Part shown: positions 15,787-25,246 of the stretch, piece after piece
Position numbering within the stretch: the first letter of the stretch is position 1
Layout of the letters: each line of letters begins with the position of its first letter
NCBI GenBank assembly: GCA_944380635.1
Contig: CALWID010000005.1
Coordinates: forward strand, 24,507-88,506
Source of the DNA: an uncultured Eubacterium sp.
GTDB lineage: Bacteria; Bacillota; Clostridia; Oscillospirales; Acutalibacteraceae
Length of the DNA: 64,000 nucleotides
Direction of reading: 5' to 3'
Program-made: the position numbers and the translations under genes
Notes under the pieces: model-generated
The model's input: the letters and a program-made list of their open reading frames with translations, nothing else
What the model was told of the DNA's origin: nothing
The model's database searches: none

Positions 15787-16320
15787 ATGAAATGTCAACA
15801 TTGTAATCAGAACGAAGCAACAACTTACTTCAAACAGAATATAAACGGCCATGTAACAGAAATGCATCTTTGTGAGGACTGTGCAAGGGAACTCGGAGTT
15901 ATGAGCGATTTCAGCCCGGAGAATTTCTTTGCGGATTCTTTCCTCGGCAATCTGCTCGGCGCAGGTATCCCTGCTATGAATATTCTTTCCGGCGTGGACA
16001 GATGCGAAAGCTGCGGCTCAACATTTAACGATATAGTAAACAGCGGGCTTGTAGGCTGCGCGGATTGCTATTCTAAGTTTGCCGACCGCCTTGAGCCGTC
16101 AATATTTAAACTCCACGGCAACGCAAGCCATGTAGGTAAAAATGTTACCTATACGGAGGTTCCGGATAAAGAAGATGATAAGGCGAAATCCCAGCCTCAG
16201 CCGAAGAGCGAACTTGAAAAACTGCAGGCAGACCTTCAGCAGGCGATTAAAGACCAGAGGTTTGAGGACGCCGCTGTTATCAGGGATAAAATAAAGGAAA
16301 TCACCGGGGAGGATAAATAA
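15787..16320 (+). CDS. mcsA: McsA zinc-finger/UVR adaptor
   Basis: McsA activates the arginine kinase McsB and modulates CtsR. The 177-residue protein has a first zinc site (CQHCNQNE with CEDCARELG), a second CxxC pair (CESCGSTF with CADCYSKF) and a C-terminal UVR domain (LEKLQADLQQAIKDQRFEDA, about 145-177) like that of ClpC and UvrB. ATG at 15,787 follows AAGAAAGGA; the frame opens earlier at 15,721, overlapping ctsR, but the zinc-binding start argues for 15,787. It ends one base before the mcsB ATG. Confidence 0.95.
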   Translation: MKCQHCNQNEATTYFKQNINGHVTEMHLCEDCARELGVMSDFSPENFFADSFLGNLLGAGIPAMNILSGVDRCESCGSTFNDIVNSGLVGCADCYSKFADRLEPSIFKLHGNASHVGKNVTYTEVPDKEDDKAKSQPQPKSELEKLQADLQQAIKDQRFEDAAVIRDKIKEITGEDK

Positions 16321-17313
16321 ATGAGCAAATGGTACAGTTTAGGCGGAGCGGACAATGATGTAATTGTCTATTCAAAGGTGAGGCTCGCCAGAAATCTGAG
16401 CGACACACCTTTCAAAAATAAATTAAGCCCGGATATTAAGCGAGGCACTGTAAAAAAACTTTACGCCTCGGTTAAAAACTCAGAACTTGCAGGCGAATTT
16501 GAACTTGTGGACCTTGCCGGCAAAAGCAACGCGCAGGCGGCGGCTTACGCCGAAAGGCAGATGATAAGCCCGGAGTTTGCGCGTGAAAAAGGCGCTTTTC
16601 TCACTAATGAAGATGAGAGCGTTACCGTAATGCTGTGCGAGGAAGACCACATAAGAATCTGCGCTTTCGCAAGCGGACTTGAGATTGATAAGGCTTATAA
16701 AAAAGCGGATAAGGTTGATGATATTTTTCTCAAAAGCCAACCGATAGCATTTGATGAAAAACTCGGATTCCTTACCGCAAGCCCCATCAATCTCGGCACG
16801 GGCCTTAAAATTTCCGTCGGGCTGCACCTCCCCGCCATCAGGGAAAACGGCTCTGTCGGCCGCCTTTCCTCTTTGATTGGCAAACTCGGTTTAACTCTTC
16901 GCCCGCTTTACGGCGAGGGAAGTTCTTTCTATCAACTCACAAATCATGTTACCCTCGGAATTACCGAGAAAGAGGCAATTGATAATATTTCTTCCGTTGC
17001 TCTTCAAATAGCAATGCAGGAAAGAAATTTAAGGGCAACAATGAAAAACAGTGAGTTTTGGGAGGATAAACTTTACAGAAGTATGGGCACACTGAAAATG
17101 GCAAGGCGTTTAAGTTACGCCGAGTTCATTGCCCTTGCTTCAGATATAAGACTCGGCGCCGCGCTCGGTTATTTCGATTGCGACATTAATAAAATCACCG
17201 CTATGATACATACGATGGCGGACGGCAATGTTTTAACCGCTCACGGCTGTGAAAACAACCCTGAGGCAGTTCAAAAACTCAGGGCGGAAGATGTAAGGAA
17301 AATGCCGGTATAA
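16321..17313 (+). CDS. mcsB: McsB protein arginine kinase
   Basis: McsB phosphorylates arginine residues, marking CtsR and damaged proteins for ClpC-ClpP degradation. The 330-residue product has the phosphagen-kinase layout: VRLARNLSDTPF with the ATP-binding arginines, VMLCEEDHIRI holding the catalytic glutamate, and NLGTGLKISVGLHLP for nucleotide and substrate binding. ATG directly follows the mcsA stop, so the two are translationally coupled. A possible pArg-binding region lies near the C-terminus (about 280-330). Confidence 0.96.
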   Translation: MSKWYSLGGADNDVIVYSKVRLARNLSDTPFKNKLSPDIKRGTVKKLYASVKNSELAGEFELVDLAGKSNAQAAAYAERQMISPEFAREKGAFLTNEDESVTVMLCEEDHIRICAFASGLEIDKAYKKADKVDDIFLKSQPIAFDEKLGFLTASPINLGTGLKISVGLHLPAIRENGSVGRLSSLIGKLGLTLRPLYGEGSSFYQLTNHVTLGITEKEAIDNISSVALQIAMQERNLRATMKNSEFWEDKLYRSMGTLKMARRLSYAEFIALASDIRLGAALGYFDCDINKITAMIHTMADGNVLTAHGCENNPEAVQKLRAEDVRKMPV

Positions 17314-17391
17314 AATAATAAAACGGTTGCGGCTTTTTGGGGCTGCTTTAAGCAGTCCCGGTTTATTCCGGTGTTTTAAGGAGGAATAATT

Positions 17392-19869
17392 ATGTATAGG
17401 TTTAACAGTTTTACTCAAAAAGCAAACGATGTTTTAAATCTTGCAATCAAATCGGCTGAAAATTACGGCCACACATATATAGGCACTGAGCATATCCTGA
17501 TAGGCGTGCTCAGAGAAAATACAAGTTACGGCGCGGAACTTTTGTCCGAAAAAGGCGTAACCCTTGATAAAATAGAAGAACTTATCAAAGAAAGCACCGG
17601 CGTGGGCAATCCCACAGCGCTTTCGCCGAATGATTTCACCCCAACGGCTAAGCGCGTGCTTGAAGTAAGTTTTCAACTTGCAAGGGGTATGAGAAATTCC
17701 TTTGTGGGTACTGAGCATCTTCTTCTTGCTCTGCTCAGAGAGGGCGATTCGGGCGCTGTTAAACTGCTTAACGCCTGCGGCGTTGACGCTGAATCCTTTA
17801 CCGAAGAACTTGTAAACGATTTGGCAAGGCCTGACGCCGAGTTCAGAGGCTCCAAGAGCGGCAAAAAAGGCAAAAGCAATACGCCTACCCTTGATGAATT
17901 CGGCACAGACCTTACCGAAAAAGCAAGAAACGGCGGTATAGACCCCGTTATCGGCAGAGAAAAAGAAATTGAAAGAGTTATTCAGATTCTTTCAAGAAGA
18001 ACTAAAAATAATCCATGCCTTATTGGTGAACCCGGCGTTGGTAAAACGGCTATTGCGGAGGGTCTTGCCCTTAAAATAGTAAAAGGCGAAGTGCCCGAAC
18101 TCCTTGCCGGTAAAAAAATAGTGGCGCTTGACCTCACTTCAATGGTTGCCGGCACTAAGTACAGAGGCGACTTTGAAGAGCGTATTAAAAAGGCGATGGA
18201 TGAGGTTAAAAACGCCAAAAATGTTATCCTCTTTATTGATGAGGTGCATACGCTTATCGGCGCGGGCGCTGCCGAGGGCGCGGTTGACGCCGCTAATATA
18301 CTGAAACCCGCTCTTGCCAGAGGTGAAATTCAGGTAATAGGCGCAACTACCATTGATGAATACAGAAAGAATATTGAAAAAGACGCCGCTCTTGAGCGCC
18401 GTTTTCAAAGCGTAATGGTAGGCGAGCCGACCGAGGAAGAAACGGTAGAAATCCTTAAAGGTCTGCGTGATAAGTATGAGGCTCACCATAAAGTTAAGAT
18501 TCCCGATGAGGCAATCGAAACTGCCGTTAAGATGAGTTCTCGCTATATTGCGGACAGATTCCTGCCCGATAAAGCAATTGACCTTATTGACGAGGCAGCG
18601 TCCCGTGTAAGGCTTAAAGCCTTTACAGCGCCGCCGAATCTTAAGAGTATGGAGCAGGAAATAAAACGCCTTGAGCAGGAAAAGGCTTCTGCCGTTAAGA
18701 GCCAGGATTTTGAAAACGCCGCCAAAATAAGGGATAAGGAGAAAAACCTTCAAACCCTGCTTGACGAGGAAAAAGAAAAATGGAAGAACCGTTCCGGTAA
18801 GGATATTAAAGTAGTTACAACGGAGGATATTGCAAATGTAGTATCCGCCTGGTCAGGTATTCCTGTAACTCAACTTACAAAAGAGGAGTCGGAAAGACTT
18901 CTTAATATGGAAAATATACTGCACGAAAGAATAGTCGGTCAGGATAAGGCAGTTTCTGCTGTGGCAAAGGCTATCAGACGCGGCAGGGTCGGTATCAAAA
19001 ATCCGAACAGACCGCTCGGCTCGTTCATTTTCCTTGGCCCCACGGGCGTCGGTAAAACGGAACTTTGCAAATCACTTGCAGAGGCAATGTTCGGCTCGGA
19101 GGACGCTATTATCAAACTTGATATGAGCGAGTATATGGAAAAACACACCGTATCAAAACTCATCGGTTCGCCTCCGGGATATGTAGGCTTTGAAGAGGGC
19201 GGCCAGCTTACCGAAAAGATAAGAAGAAAACCCTATTCCGTAGTCCTTTTTGATGAGATTGAAAAGGCTCATCCCGATGTGTTCAATATGCTCCTTCAAA
19301 TCCTTGAGGACGGCGTTCTTACCGATTCAAAAGGCAGAAAGGTATCTTTCAAAAACGCCATTATCATTATGACTTCCAATGTGGGCGCGTCAAAGATTAC
19401 CAATAATAAAACCGCTCTCGGTTTCGGCGAAAATGAAGATGAAAACAAGAATATTGAGGAACTTGTTATGGAAGACCTTAAAAAGACTTTCAAACCCGAA
19501 TTCCTCAACAGGATTGATGAAATCATCGTTTTCAACCGCCTTGAAAAGGACGATATTAAGGAAATCGCAAAGCGTATGCTTAAGACCCTCACAAGAAGGC
19601 TCAATGAAATGGATATTGAACTTTCGTTTACCGATGAGGCTATAAGCGCTATCGCTGACGCGGGATTCGATAATGTCTATGGTGCAAGACCTCTTCGCCG
19701 TGCTATTCAGCGCAGAATAGAGGACCCGCTTTCAGAACTTATGCTTGAAAAGAAAGTTGTTTCAGGCGGCAGGTATGTTGCCGATTTTAAGGACGGTAAA
19801 TTTACCTTTGAAAGCGCAGAAGAAAATAAAGCGCCGGATGAAAAAGAAACGGCTGAAACCGCCGATTAA
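17392..19869 (+). CDS. clpC: ATP-dependent Clp protease ATPase ClpC
   Basis: ClpC is the AAA+ unfoldase that feeds ClpP. The 825-residue protein contains two Clp N repeats (about 1-145), AAA1 with Walker A GEPGVGKT (about 211) and Walker [11 protein letters not shown], the coiled middle domain with a UVR motif ([14 protein letters not shown], about 430) that binds McsB/adaptors, AAA2 with GPTGVGKTE (about 549) and [11 protein letters not shown], and the ClpP-docking loop region. It ends in an acidic tail. It follows mcsB by 78 bases behind GGAGG and closes the CtsR operon. Confidence 0.97.
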   Translation: MYRFNSFTQKANDVLNLAIKSAENYGHTYIGTEHILIGVLRENTSYGAELLSEKGVTLDKIEELIKESTGVGNPTALSPNDFTPTAKRVLEVSFQLARGMRNSFVGTEHLLLALLREGDSGAVKLLNACGVDAESFTEELVNDLARPDAEFRGSKSGKKGKSNTPTLDEFGTDLTEKARNGGIDPVIGREKEIERVIQILSRRTKNNPCLIGEPGVGKTAIAEGLALKIVKGEVPELLAGKKIVALDLTSMVAGTKYRGDFEERIKKAMDEVKNAKNVILFIDEVHTLIGAGAAEGAVDAANILKPALARGEIQVIGATTIDEYRKNIEKDAALERRFQSVMVGEPTEEETVEILKGLRDKYEAHHKVKIPDEAIETAVKMSSRYIADRFLPDKAIDLIDEAASRVRLKAFTAPPNLKSMEQEIKRLEQEKASAVKSQDFENAAKIRDKEKNLQTLLDEEKEKWKNRSGKDIKVVTTEDIANVVSAWSGIPVTQLTKEESERLLNMENILHERIVGQDKAVSAVAKAIRRGRVGIKNPNRPLGSFIFLGPTGVGKTELCKSLAEAMFGSEDAIIKLDMSEYMEKHTVSKLIGSPPGYVGFEEGGQLTEKIRRKPYSVVLFDEIEKAHPDVFNMLLQILEDGVLTDSKGRKVSFKNAIIIMTSNVGASKITNNKTALGFGENEDENKNIEELVMEDLKKTFKPEFLNRIDEIIVFNRLEKDDIKEIAKRMLKTLTRRLNEMDIELSFTDEAISAIADAGFDNVYGARPLRRAIQRRIEDPLSELMLEKKVVSGGRYVADFKDGKFTFESAEENKAPDEKETAETAD

Positions 19870-19876
19870 TATTAAA

Positions 19877-19921
19877 CCCGCTGTAAAGACTAATGCCTTT
19901 ACAGCGGGCGTTTTGTTTTTT
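19877..19921 (+). terminator. Terminator of ctsR-clpC operon
   Basis: CCCGCTGTAAAG and CTTTACAGCGGG form a perfect 12-bp stem, followed by CGTTTTGTTTTTT. Confidence 0.94.
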
Positions 19922-20033
19922 ATCAGCAAATGCGGCGGTAATGTTGTTTGAATTGCTGTTGACTTTTCTGTATATTTCTGTTACTTTTAAATTGTAAAAT
20001 ATAATTAAAAGTGAATTGAAAAGGGGGATATTT

Positions 20034-20249
20034 ATGGCAGATAAAGATTTTGAGCAGGAAATGAAAAGGGCGGAGGAAAACCGCAAAAAAGAAAAACTGC
20101 TTGAGGAACTTGATTTTGACGACCAAAAGCGCCTGCTTTTAGAAATAAACGATAAACTCGGAAGCATAAAATCAATGCTTGGTTTTATCATATGCGCAAG
20201 TATTATTTTGTTTGGGGTTTCTATTGTTTTAAGTATCCTTACAGCGTAA
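20034..20249 (+). CDS. Small coiled-coil membrane protein
   Basis: A 71-residue protein, family not recognised. The first 47 residues are highly charged and helical (DKDFEQEMKRAEENRKKEK, then LLEELDFDDQKRLLLEINDK) and would form a coiled coil; residues 50-70 are one transmembrane helix (MLGFIICASIILFGVSIVL). ATG at 20,034 lies 8 bases after AAGGGGG; an ATG at 20,016 precedes that ribosome site and is rejected. It is flanked by terminators on both sides, so it is its own transcription unit. Confidence 0.75.
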   Translation: MADKDFEQEMKRAEENRKKEKLLEELDFDDQKRLLLEINDKLGSIKSMLGFIICASIILFGVSIVLSILTA

Positions 20250-20264
20250 ATAAATATTTTTAAA

Positions 20265-20306
20265 AATAAGAGCAGCCGGAATAATATTTTTCGCGCTGCT
20301 CTTATT
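20265..20306. terminator. Bidirectional terminator
   Basis: AATAAGAGCAGC and GCTGCTCTTATT pair perfectly over 12 bp around an 18-base loop between convergent genes (small membrane protein and hisC). Confidence 0.82.
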
Positions 20307-20316
20307 CTATGCCTTT

Positions 20317-21381
20317 TTAAAACCTGCCTAAATATTCTTTTGTTTTTTCAAGGAATATATCCATTTCTTTATCGGTACCTATCGTTATGCGAACATAACT
20401 GTTTATCCTCGGTTTGTTGAAATACCTTATAAATACTTTTTGCGTTTTAAGATATTCAAAATATTCTTTCATATCTTTTTCACGGTGTGTTGCCATCAAA
20501 AAGTTTGTTTGGGAATCAAGCACTTCAAATCCGAGTTTTCTTAATTCCTTTTTAACTCTTTCTCTTGTTTTTATAACTTTTGAAACGGTTTTATTAAAAT
20601 ATTCCTTATCATTTATTGCCGCTGTGCCCGCCGCCATTGCAATGCTGTTCACGGTGTAACTGTTGTATGAATTTTTAACCGCCTCAAGAGAGGCAATCAG
20701 TTTTTCACTGCCTATAGCGTAGCCTATTCTCATTCCGGCAAGGCTGCGGCTTTTTGAAAATGTGCAGGTAATAAGCAGATTTTCATATTTTTCAGTCAGT
20801 TCAACACTTGAATAGCCGCCGAAATCAACATAAGCCTCGTCTATGATAACAACACAGTCTTTGTTGTATTCCATTAATTTTTCTATAAATCCTTTTCCCT
20901 CGCCGAGAGATGTCGGCGCGTTGGGGTTCGGAATAACAACTCCGCCGTTTTCTTCTTTGTAATCATCAGCGTTTATTCTGAAATCGCCGCCAAGCGGGCA
21001 GGTTTTGTAAGGTATTTTAAAAAGTTCGCACCATACGGGGTAAAAACTGTATGTTATATCGGGAAATACAATCGGTTTTTCGCTGTTAAAAAAAGTTTGA
21101 AAAGAAAGAGCCAGCACATCATCAGAGCCGTTTCCTACAAAAACATTTTCTTTTTTTATATGATAAAACCGCGCAATTGCCTCTTTAAATTTACCCGCGT
21201 CAGCGTCCGGGTAAAGTTTAAGTCCGGCGCAGTCAAAATTTTTTACTGCTTCAAAAACCTTTGGCGACGGGGGATAGGGGTTTTCATTTGCGTTCAGTTT
21301 GATTATATCTTTTTCCTTGCTTTGCTCGCCAGGCACATAAGGCTCAACTTTTCTGATATTTTCAGTCCATAAATTATCCAT
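20317..21381 (-). CDS. hisC: Histidinol-phosphate aminotransferase
   Basis: A PLP-dependent class I/II aminotransferase of the HisC family, converting imidazole-acetol phosphate to histidinol phosphate with glutamate. The 354-residue length is typical. Visible are KLNANENPYPPSPKVF (substrate end), FVGNGSDDVLAL, the PLP-Asp region IDEAYVDFGGYS, and the Schiff-base lysine in TFSKSRSLAGMRIGYAI. Start ATG follows GAGGTAAAG. No other his gene is near, so the enzyme may instead serve aromatic amino acid or other transamination. Confidence 0.93.
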   Translation of the reverse strand: MDNLWTENIRKVEPYVPGEQSKEKDIIKLNANENPYPPSPKVFEAVKNFDCAGLKLYPDADAGKFKEAIARFYHIKKENVFVGNGSDDVLALSFQTFFNSEKPIVFPDITYSFYPVWCELFKIPYKTCPLGGDFRINADDYKEENGGVVIPNPNAPTSLGEGKGFIEKLMEYNKDCVVIIDEAYVDFGGYSSVELTEKYENLLITCTFSKSRSLAGMRIGYAIGSEKLIASLEAVKNSYNSYTVNSIAMAAGTAAINDKEYFNKTVSKVIKTRERVKKELRKLGFEVLDSQTNFLMATHREKDMKEYFEYLKTQKVFIRYFNKPRINSYVRITIGTDKEMDIFLEKTKEYLGRF

Positions 21382-21493
21382 ATTGCTTTACCTCTTTTTG
21401 TTATTATATCAGCAAGAAACGCCGTTTGCAAGTGTGAGGGAAGTATTAACAGTCCGCTTTTCGGGTCTGCTTGTTCCGATATGTAAATTGTTG

Positions 21494-21522
21494 TTGTAGC
21501 CGCGCTTTATTTGTGCTAAAAT
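21494..21522 (+). promoter_or_regulatory. Promoter for rmuC
   Basis: TTGTAG at 21,494-21,499, 17-base spacer, TAAAAT at 21,517-21,522; GCGGAGGT and the ATG follow. Confidence 0.6.
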
Positions 21523-21548
21523 ATATCATATTAATGCGGAGGTATTCT

Positions 21549-22781
21549 ATGGAAATTTTAATAGTTGTGCTGCTTGCGGTGCTTATAGTTATCTGCGCCG
21601 CGCTGCTTGTTGCTTTTGTAAAAAATAAACCGCGCACAGGGGACGCTTTGGAAAATCTAAAACCCGTAACGGAAAAACTTGATAATCTTTCCGGCAGGCT
21701 CGATTTTCTTTCTGCTCAAACAGATAAATCACTGCGTGAAGTTTCAAAAAATATGAGCGAACTAACGGAAAAAAATTATCAGCAGATGATAAAGATAAAT
21801 GAAACGCTTACAGAAAATTCTGATAAGCAGGCTGAAAAGATTTCCGCGTCCATTACCAAAATGCAGGATAGTAATGAGAAAAAACTTGATGAAATGCGCA
21901 AAACGGTTGATGAAAAACTTGCTCAGACTCTCAATCAGCGTCTGAATGCGTCATTCAAAACTGTTTCAGAGCAACTTTCAAATGTTTATAAAAGCCTTGG
22001 CGAAATGAAAGAACTTTCGTCCGGTGTTACGGATAATGTAAAAAGCCTTAATAAAGTGCTTACAAATGTTAAGGCAAGGGGCACTTGGGCTGAAGTGCAA
22101 CTCGGCAATATTCTTGATGAAACTATTCCGAATATGTATGATACAAATGTAAAAACAAATCCGGCTTATGACGGCCGTGTGGAGTTTGCCGTTCGTATTC
22201 CCGGCAAGGATAATGATGAAATTACATATCTGCCGATAGATTCAAAATTCCCTATGGAAGATTATATCAGGCTTTCCTCCGCTGCTGAAAACGGCAATTA
22301 TGACGAACTTGAAAAGGCAAGAAAAGCGCTTGAAACAAGGGTAAAAGATGAGGCGAAACTTGTTAAAAAATATGTTGCTCCGCCGAATACCACTCCTTTT
22401 GCAATACTCTATCTTGCAACTGAGGGGCTTTATGCGGAAATAGCTTCAGGTAAGAGCGGTATTGCGGAAACTTTACAGGCGCAGGGAGTTATGATAGCAG
22501 GTCCCAGCACAATTACAGCGCTGTTAAATTCGCTCGCAATGGGATTTCGCACTATCGCTATCAATAAAAAGGCAAATGAGGTGTGGAAGGTGCTCGGCGC
22601 CGCTAAAACGCAGTATGAAAAATTCGGAGATTTGCTTACAAAGGCAAGAAAGAAAATTGATGAGGCGGGCAAAGTGCTTGACGACGCCGATAAAAGAAAT
22701 AATATCATCCAGAAAAATCTTAAAAGCGTTGAAACGCTTGAAACAAATACCGCAAATGACATTTTAGGCATAGAGGAATAA
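21549..22781 (+). CDS. rmuC: DNA recombination protein RmuC
   Basis: RmuC-family proteins limit DNA inversion and rearrangement and carry a PD-(D/E)XK-like nuclease domain. The 410-residue protein has an N-terminal membrane anchor (about 2-24), a long coiled coil (about 35-185), then the conserved catalytic domain: VKARGTWAEVQLGNILDETI, YLPIDSKFPMEDYIRL and PNTTPFAILYLATEGLYAEI. ATG at 21,549 follows GCGGAGGT and begins the anchor; the frame extends upstream without ribosome-site support. Confidence 0.94.
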   Translation: MEILIVVLLAVLIVICAALLVAFVKNKPRTGDALENLKPVTEKLDNLSGRLDFLSAQTDKSLREVSKNMSELTEKNYQQMIKINETLTENSDKQAEKISASITKMQDSNEKKLDEMRKTVDEKLAQTLNQRLNASFKTVSEQLSNVYKSLGEMKELSSGVTDNVKSLNKVLTNVKARGTWAEVQLGNILDETIPNMYDTNVKTNPAYDGRVEFAVRIPGKDNDEITYLPIDSKFPMEDYIRLSSAAENGNYDELEKARKALETRVKDEAKLVKKYVAPPNTTPFAILYLATEGLYAEIASGKSGIAETLQAQGVMIAGPSTITALLNSLAMGFRTIAINKKANEVWKVLGAAKTQYEKFGDLLTKARKKIDEAGKVLDDADKRNNIIQKNLKSVETLETNTANDILGIEE

Positions 22782-22896
22782 CGCTTAAAAACAATGACGG
22801 TAACATAGTTAACGACTTATAGGATTGCAGTAAAAGCGTTGATAATTTTAAATTTTCCGTTTGAAGTTTTTAAAGGCTGCGCTGTTAATACCAAAA

Positions 22897-22936
22897 CCCC
22901 CGAGGCGGATTTAAATCCGCTTCGGGGGCTTTTTTT
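22897..22936. terminator. Bidirectional terminator after rmuC
   Basis: A 16-bp almost perfect palindrome (CCCCCGAGGCGGATTT with its complement, one G-U) followed by seven T. It serves rmuC and the convergent radical-SAM gene, whose stop falls in the T tract. Confidence 0.92.
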
Positions 22937-24029
22937 AATGATTATTTTTCAGGTTATCAAAATTTTTAAAGAGGGGATAACACTCTTTAAAAAATTTTTT
23001 GTATGCCGCGCAGTAGTCCGCGCTCTGCCGAGCGCGCCTGCACCCTCCCGCCCTGCAAATATTAAGGTATTCGCAGTTTTTGCATTTTTCGGGAGCTTTT
23101 CCGCTGCTCTCAATAAATTTTTTTGCAGTGCCGCAAAAAGCAATCTCTGCAAAGGATTTTTCGTTTATATTGCCAAGCAGGTATTCGTCCGTGCAGTAAA
23201 AATCGCAGGGGTAAATGTTGCCGTTTCCCTCGCATACAAATTGACGGGAGCAAAATCCGTTCATTCCGCACTGTTCAGCAGAACCGCCGAGATAAAGCCG
23301 CACAAAATTGTCAAACTGCCGCACGCTTATATATTTTCCTTTTTTATAGTCGTTTGCGTACATTTTAAAAACATTGCAAAGAAAATCCCCGTATTCATTT
23401 TCATTCATAAAAAGTTCGCTTTCGCCGTTAAATCCAAACGGCTTAAGGCAGGGGATAAACTGAATATTTTTAAAGCCCTCGCTTTTAAAAAAAGTGTATA
23501 TCTCTTTTCCTCGCCGCGCAGTAAAGCCTGTTAAAACAGCAAGAATATTAAATTCAGCGCCGTATTTTTTCAGCGTTTCCGCCGCTTTTAATATTTTATA
23601 AAATGAATTTTGAATGCTTTCGTCTTTTCTGAATTTGTTTGCGCCGTAATCACCGTCAAGGCTCAGCCCCGTCAAAAAATTATTGCCGGCAAGGAATTTT
23701 GCCCATTCGCTGTTAATTAAAGTTCCGTTGGTCTGAATGCTGAGAAAAACGGGGCTTTTCTTCGTGTTCAGTTCTTTTAGGTCAAGCATAAAATTTCTGT
23801 AATAGTCAAGGCCCGCAAGCGTAGGCTCGCCGCCCTGAAAAGTGAAAGAAACAGGCTCGCCATCAGCGAAATAAAGTGATTTTTCAAGCAGCGCTCTTGC
23901 CGTTTCGCGCGTCATTATTCCGTATTCGCTCTGTTCTCTTTTTTTTGCCACATCTCTGTAAAAACAGTATTCACACCGCAGGTTGCACAGTGATGAGGCG
24001 GGTTTTATCATTACGGACAGCGCCGGCAT
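22935..24029 (-). CDS. Radical SAM/SPASM maturase (anSME type)
   Basis: A 364-residue radical SAM enzyme. The catalytic 4Fe-4S motif is C15-x3-C19-x2-C22 (SLCNLRCEYCFY), followed by FTFQGGEPTLAG, and the C-terminal SPASM region supplies auxiliary-cluster cysteines (CSRQFVCEGNGNIYPCDFYC, CKNCEYLNICRAGGCRR and DYCAAY). This is the layout of anaerobic sulfatase-maturating enzymes, which oxidise a Cys or Ser to formylglycine. No sulfatase occurs in the window. ATG follows GGGGGTAG. It is the last gene of a minus-strand run with the phosphoesterase and MFS transporter. Confidence 0.9.
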   Translation of the reverse strand: MPALSVMIKPASSLCNLRCEYCFYRDVAKKREQSEYGIMTRETARALLEKSLYFADGEPVSFTFQGGEPTLAGLDYYRNFMLDLKELNTKKSPVFLSIQTNGTLINSEWAKFLAGNNFLTGLSLDGDYGANKFRKDESIQNSFYKILKAAETLKKYGAEFNILAVLTGFTARRGKEIYTFFKSEGFKNIQFIPCLKPFGFNGESELFMNENEYGDFLCNVFKMYANDYKKGKYISVRQFDNFVRLYLGGSAEQCGMNGFCSRQFVCEGNGNIYPCDFYCTDEYLLGNINEKSFAEIAFCGTAKKFIESSGKAPEKCKNCEYLNICRAGGCRRARQSADYCAAYKKFFKECYPLFKNFDNLKNNH

Positions 24030-24102
24030 ATGCTACCCCCTGATTTAAAAAGTTAAAATTTTATTTTAAGTCTTTTGCTGTTTACGCTTTTACCGTTTTT
24101 AT

Positions 24103-25197
24103 TTATCCCAAAAAATATTTTAAAAGCGCTATTATTACTGCAATTACTGCAATTACGGCAACTATTTTTACACCGCGGCTCACTGCGTCAAACATATTTG
24201 TGGGCATTATCTGTAAAACGCCGAAATGCAGTTTTTCCTTAACTTTTTTGCCGATAATGTTTCTGTACCTTAAATCGTATGTGGTATAAGTTCCGTCTTT
24301 TTTTAGGTTTATCATGCGCACGCCGCGGTCAAGCCCCGGCCCGTAAACATGAAATCCTGCGCCTTGGGTGTAACCAAGGTCTATTCCGCGCACTTTGCCG
24401 TTAAATGAATTATTGTGGTCGTGCCCGAAATAAATGCCTTTAACATCGCCTTTTTCCGCCATGGCGTCAAATTCGCCGCTGTTTTCCATGGGGTCGGCGG
24501 GGGATTCTTTCATAAATCCGTCCTTGTTTACCATCTCTCTGTTAAGTATATACCATTTGCCTGCATGGTTTCTGAAACCCTGCTGAGCGCCCTTAACGCT
24601 TTTCTTTACTTCAAGCAGCAGTTCCATAACTTCGGGTACGGGTATGTGCTGAATTACTATTGAGGGCACAACTTTTCCGAGTTTTTTCTCGTAATCGTCC
24701 CTAACGCTTTTGTACCAGTCTATTTGGTTTTTGTGCACATTATCATAGCCAACTTTAAGGCTGGAATGGCTGTCAATGAGATACAGCAAAAATTTAGGTT
24801 CGTTTTCGTCATCTATTTCTATTACCTGATTTGCGCAACCGTCAATTCCCGGCGTGTCCTCGCCTATAAAGCAGGGGATTTTTTTATAAATCTCAAACTG
24901 CTCCTTGTTTGAAAGACCCACCTGCCTGTCATGGTTGCCGAAACATACGGCAAACGGTATTTTTCTTGATACGGCGGGGTATGTAAGTTCGCGCAGTACG
25001 CGCTCAACCTTTTCGGCGCTGCCCCTGAAACTTGTTTTGCCCCATATCTGGTCGCCCGAATAAATAATCAGGTCAGGCTTTTCGCGCTCTATTGCCGTGT
25101 TTATAAGGTTCAGCGTGTCAGGGCTTACTTTAGCGCCTTCCTGCGTGTCTGCAATCTGCATTATCTTAAATTCGTCATTTTTAAAATTCAGTTTCAT
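24103..25197 (-). CDS. Membrane-anchored metallophosphoesterase
   Basis: A 364-residue calcineurin-like phosphoesterase related to purple-acid/Icc-type enzymes. Metal ligands are visible: ADTQEG (D-x-x/H variant with Gln), YSGDQIWG, CFGNHD, VIQHIPVP and GHDHNNSF. The C-terminus is a hydrophobic helix (about 340-362, VKIVAVIAVIAVIIALLKYF), so the protein is a tail anchor with the enzyme in the cytoplasm unless inverted. Start ATG at 25,197 lies 5 bases after GGAGGA; the frame opens further upstream inside the MFS gene and is not used. It is 49 bases downstream of the MFS transporter. Confidence 0.9.
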   Translation of the reverse strand: MKLNFKNDEFKIMQIADTQEGAKVSPDTLNLINTAIEREKPDLIIYSGDQIWGKTSFRGSAEKVERVLRELTYPAVSRKIPFAVCFGNHDRQVGLSNKEQFEIYKKIPCFIGEDTPGIDGCANQVIEIDDENEPKFLLYLIDSHSSLKVGYDNVHKNQIDWYKSVRDDYEKKLGKVVPSIVIQHIPVPEVMELLLEVKKSVKGAQQGFRNHAGKWYILNREMVNKDGFMKESPADPMENSGEFDAMAEKGDVKGIYFGHDHNNSFNGKVRGIDLGYTQGAGFHVYGPGLDRGVRMINLKKDGTYTTYDLRYRNIIGKKVKEKLHFGVLQIMPTNMFDAVSRGVKIVAVIAVIAVIIALLKYFLG

Positions 25198-25246
25198 ACT
25201 TTCCTCCGAATCATAAATCATAAAATCATATATCATTAACGCTTTT

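Noticed and set aside
18139-18753. A 204-codon minus-strand open frame inside clpC
   Set aside because: It is antisense to the conserved AAA1 and middle domain of ClpC and has no ribosome site or recognisable motifs.
22839-23534. A 231-codon plus-strand open frame opposite the radical-SAM gene
   Set aside because: The minus strand carries an unmistakable radical SAM/SPASM protein with correct cysteine motifs and ribosome site; the plus frame is Cys/Phe/Lys-rich shadow sequence beginning in a terminator.
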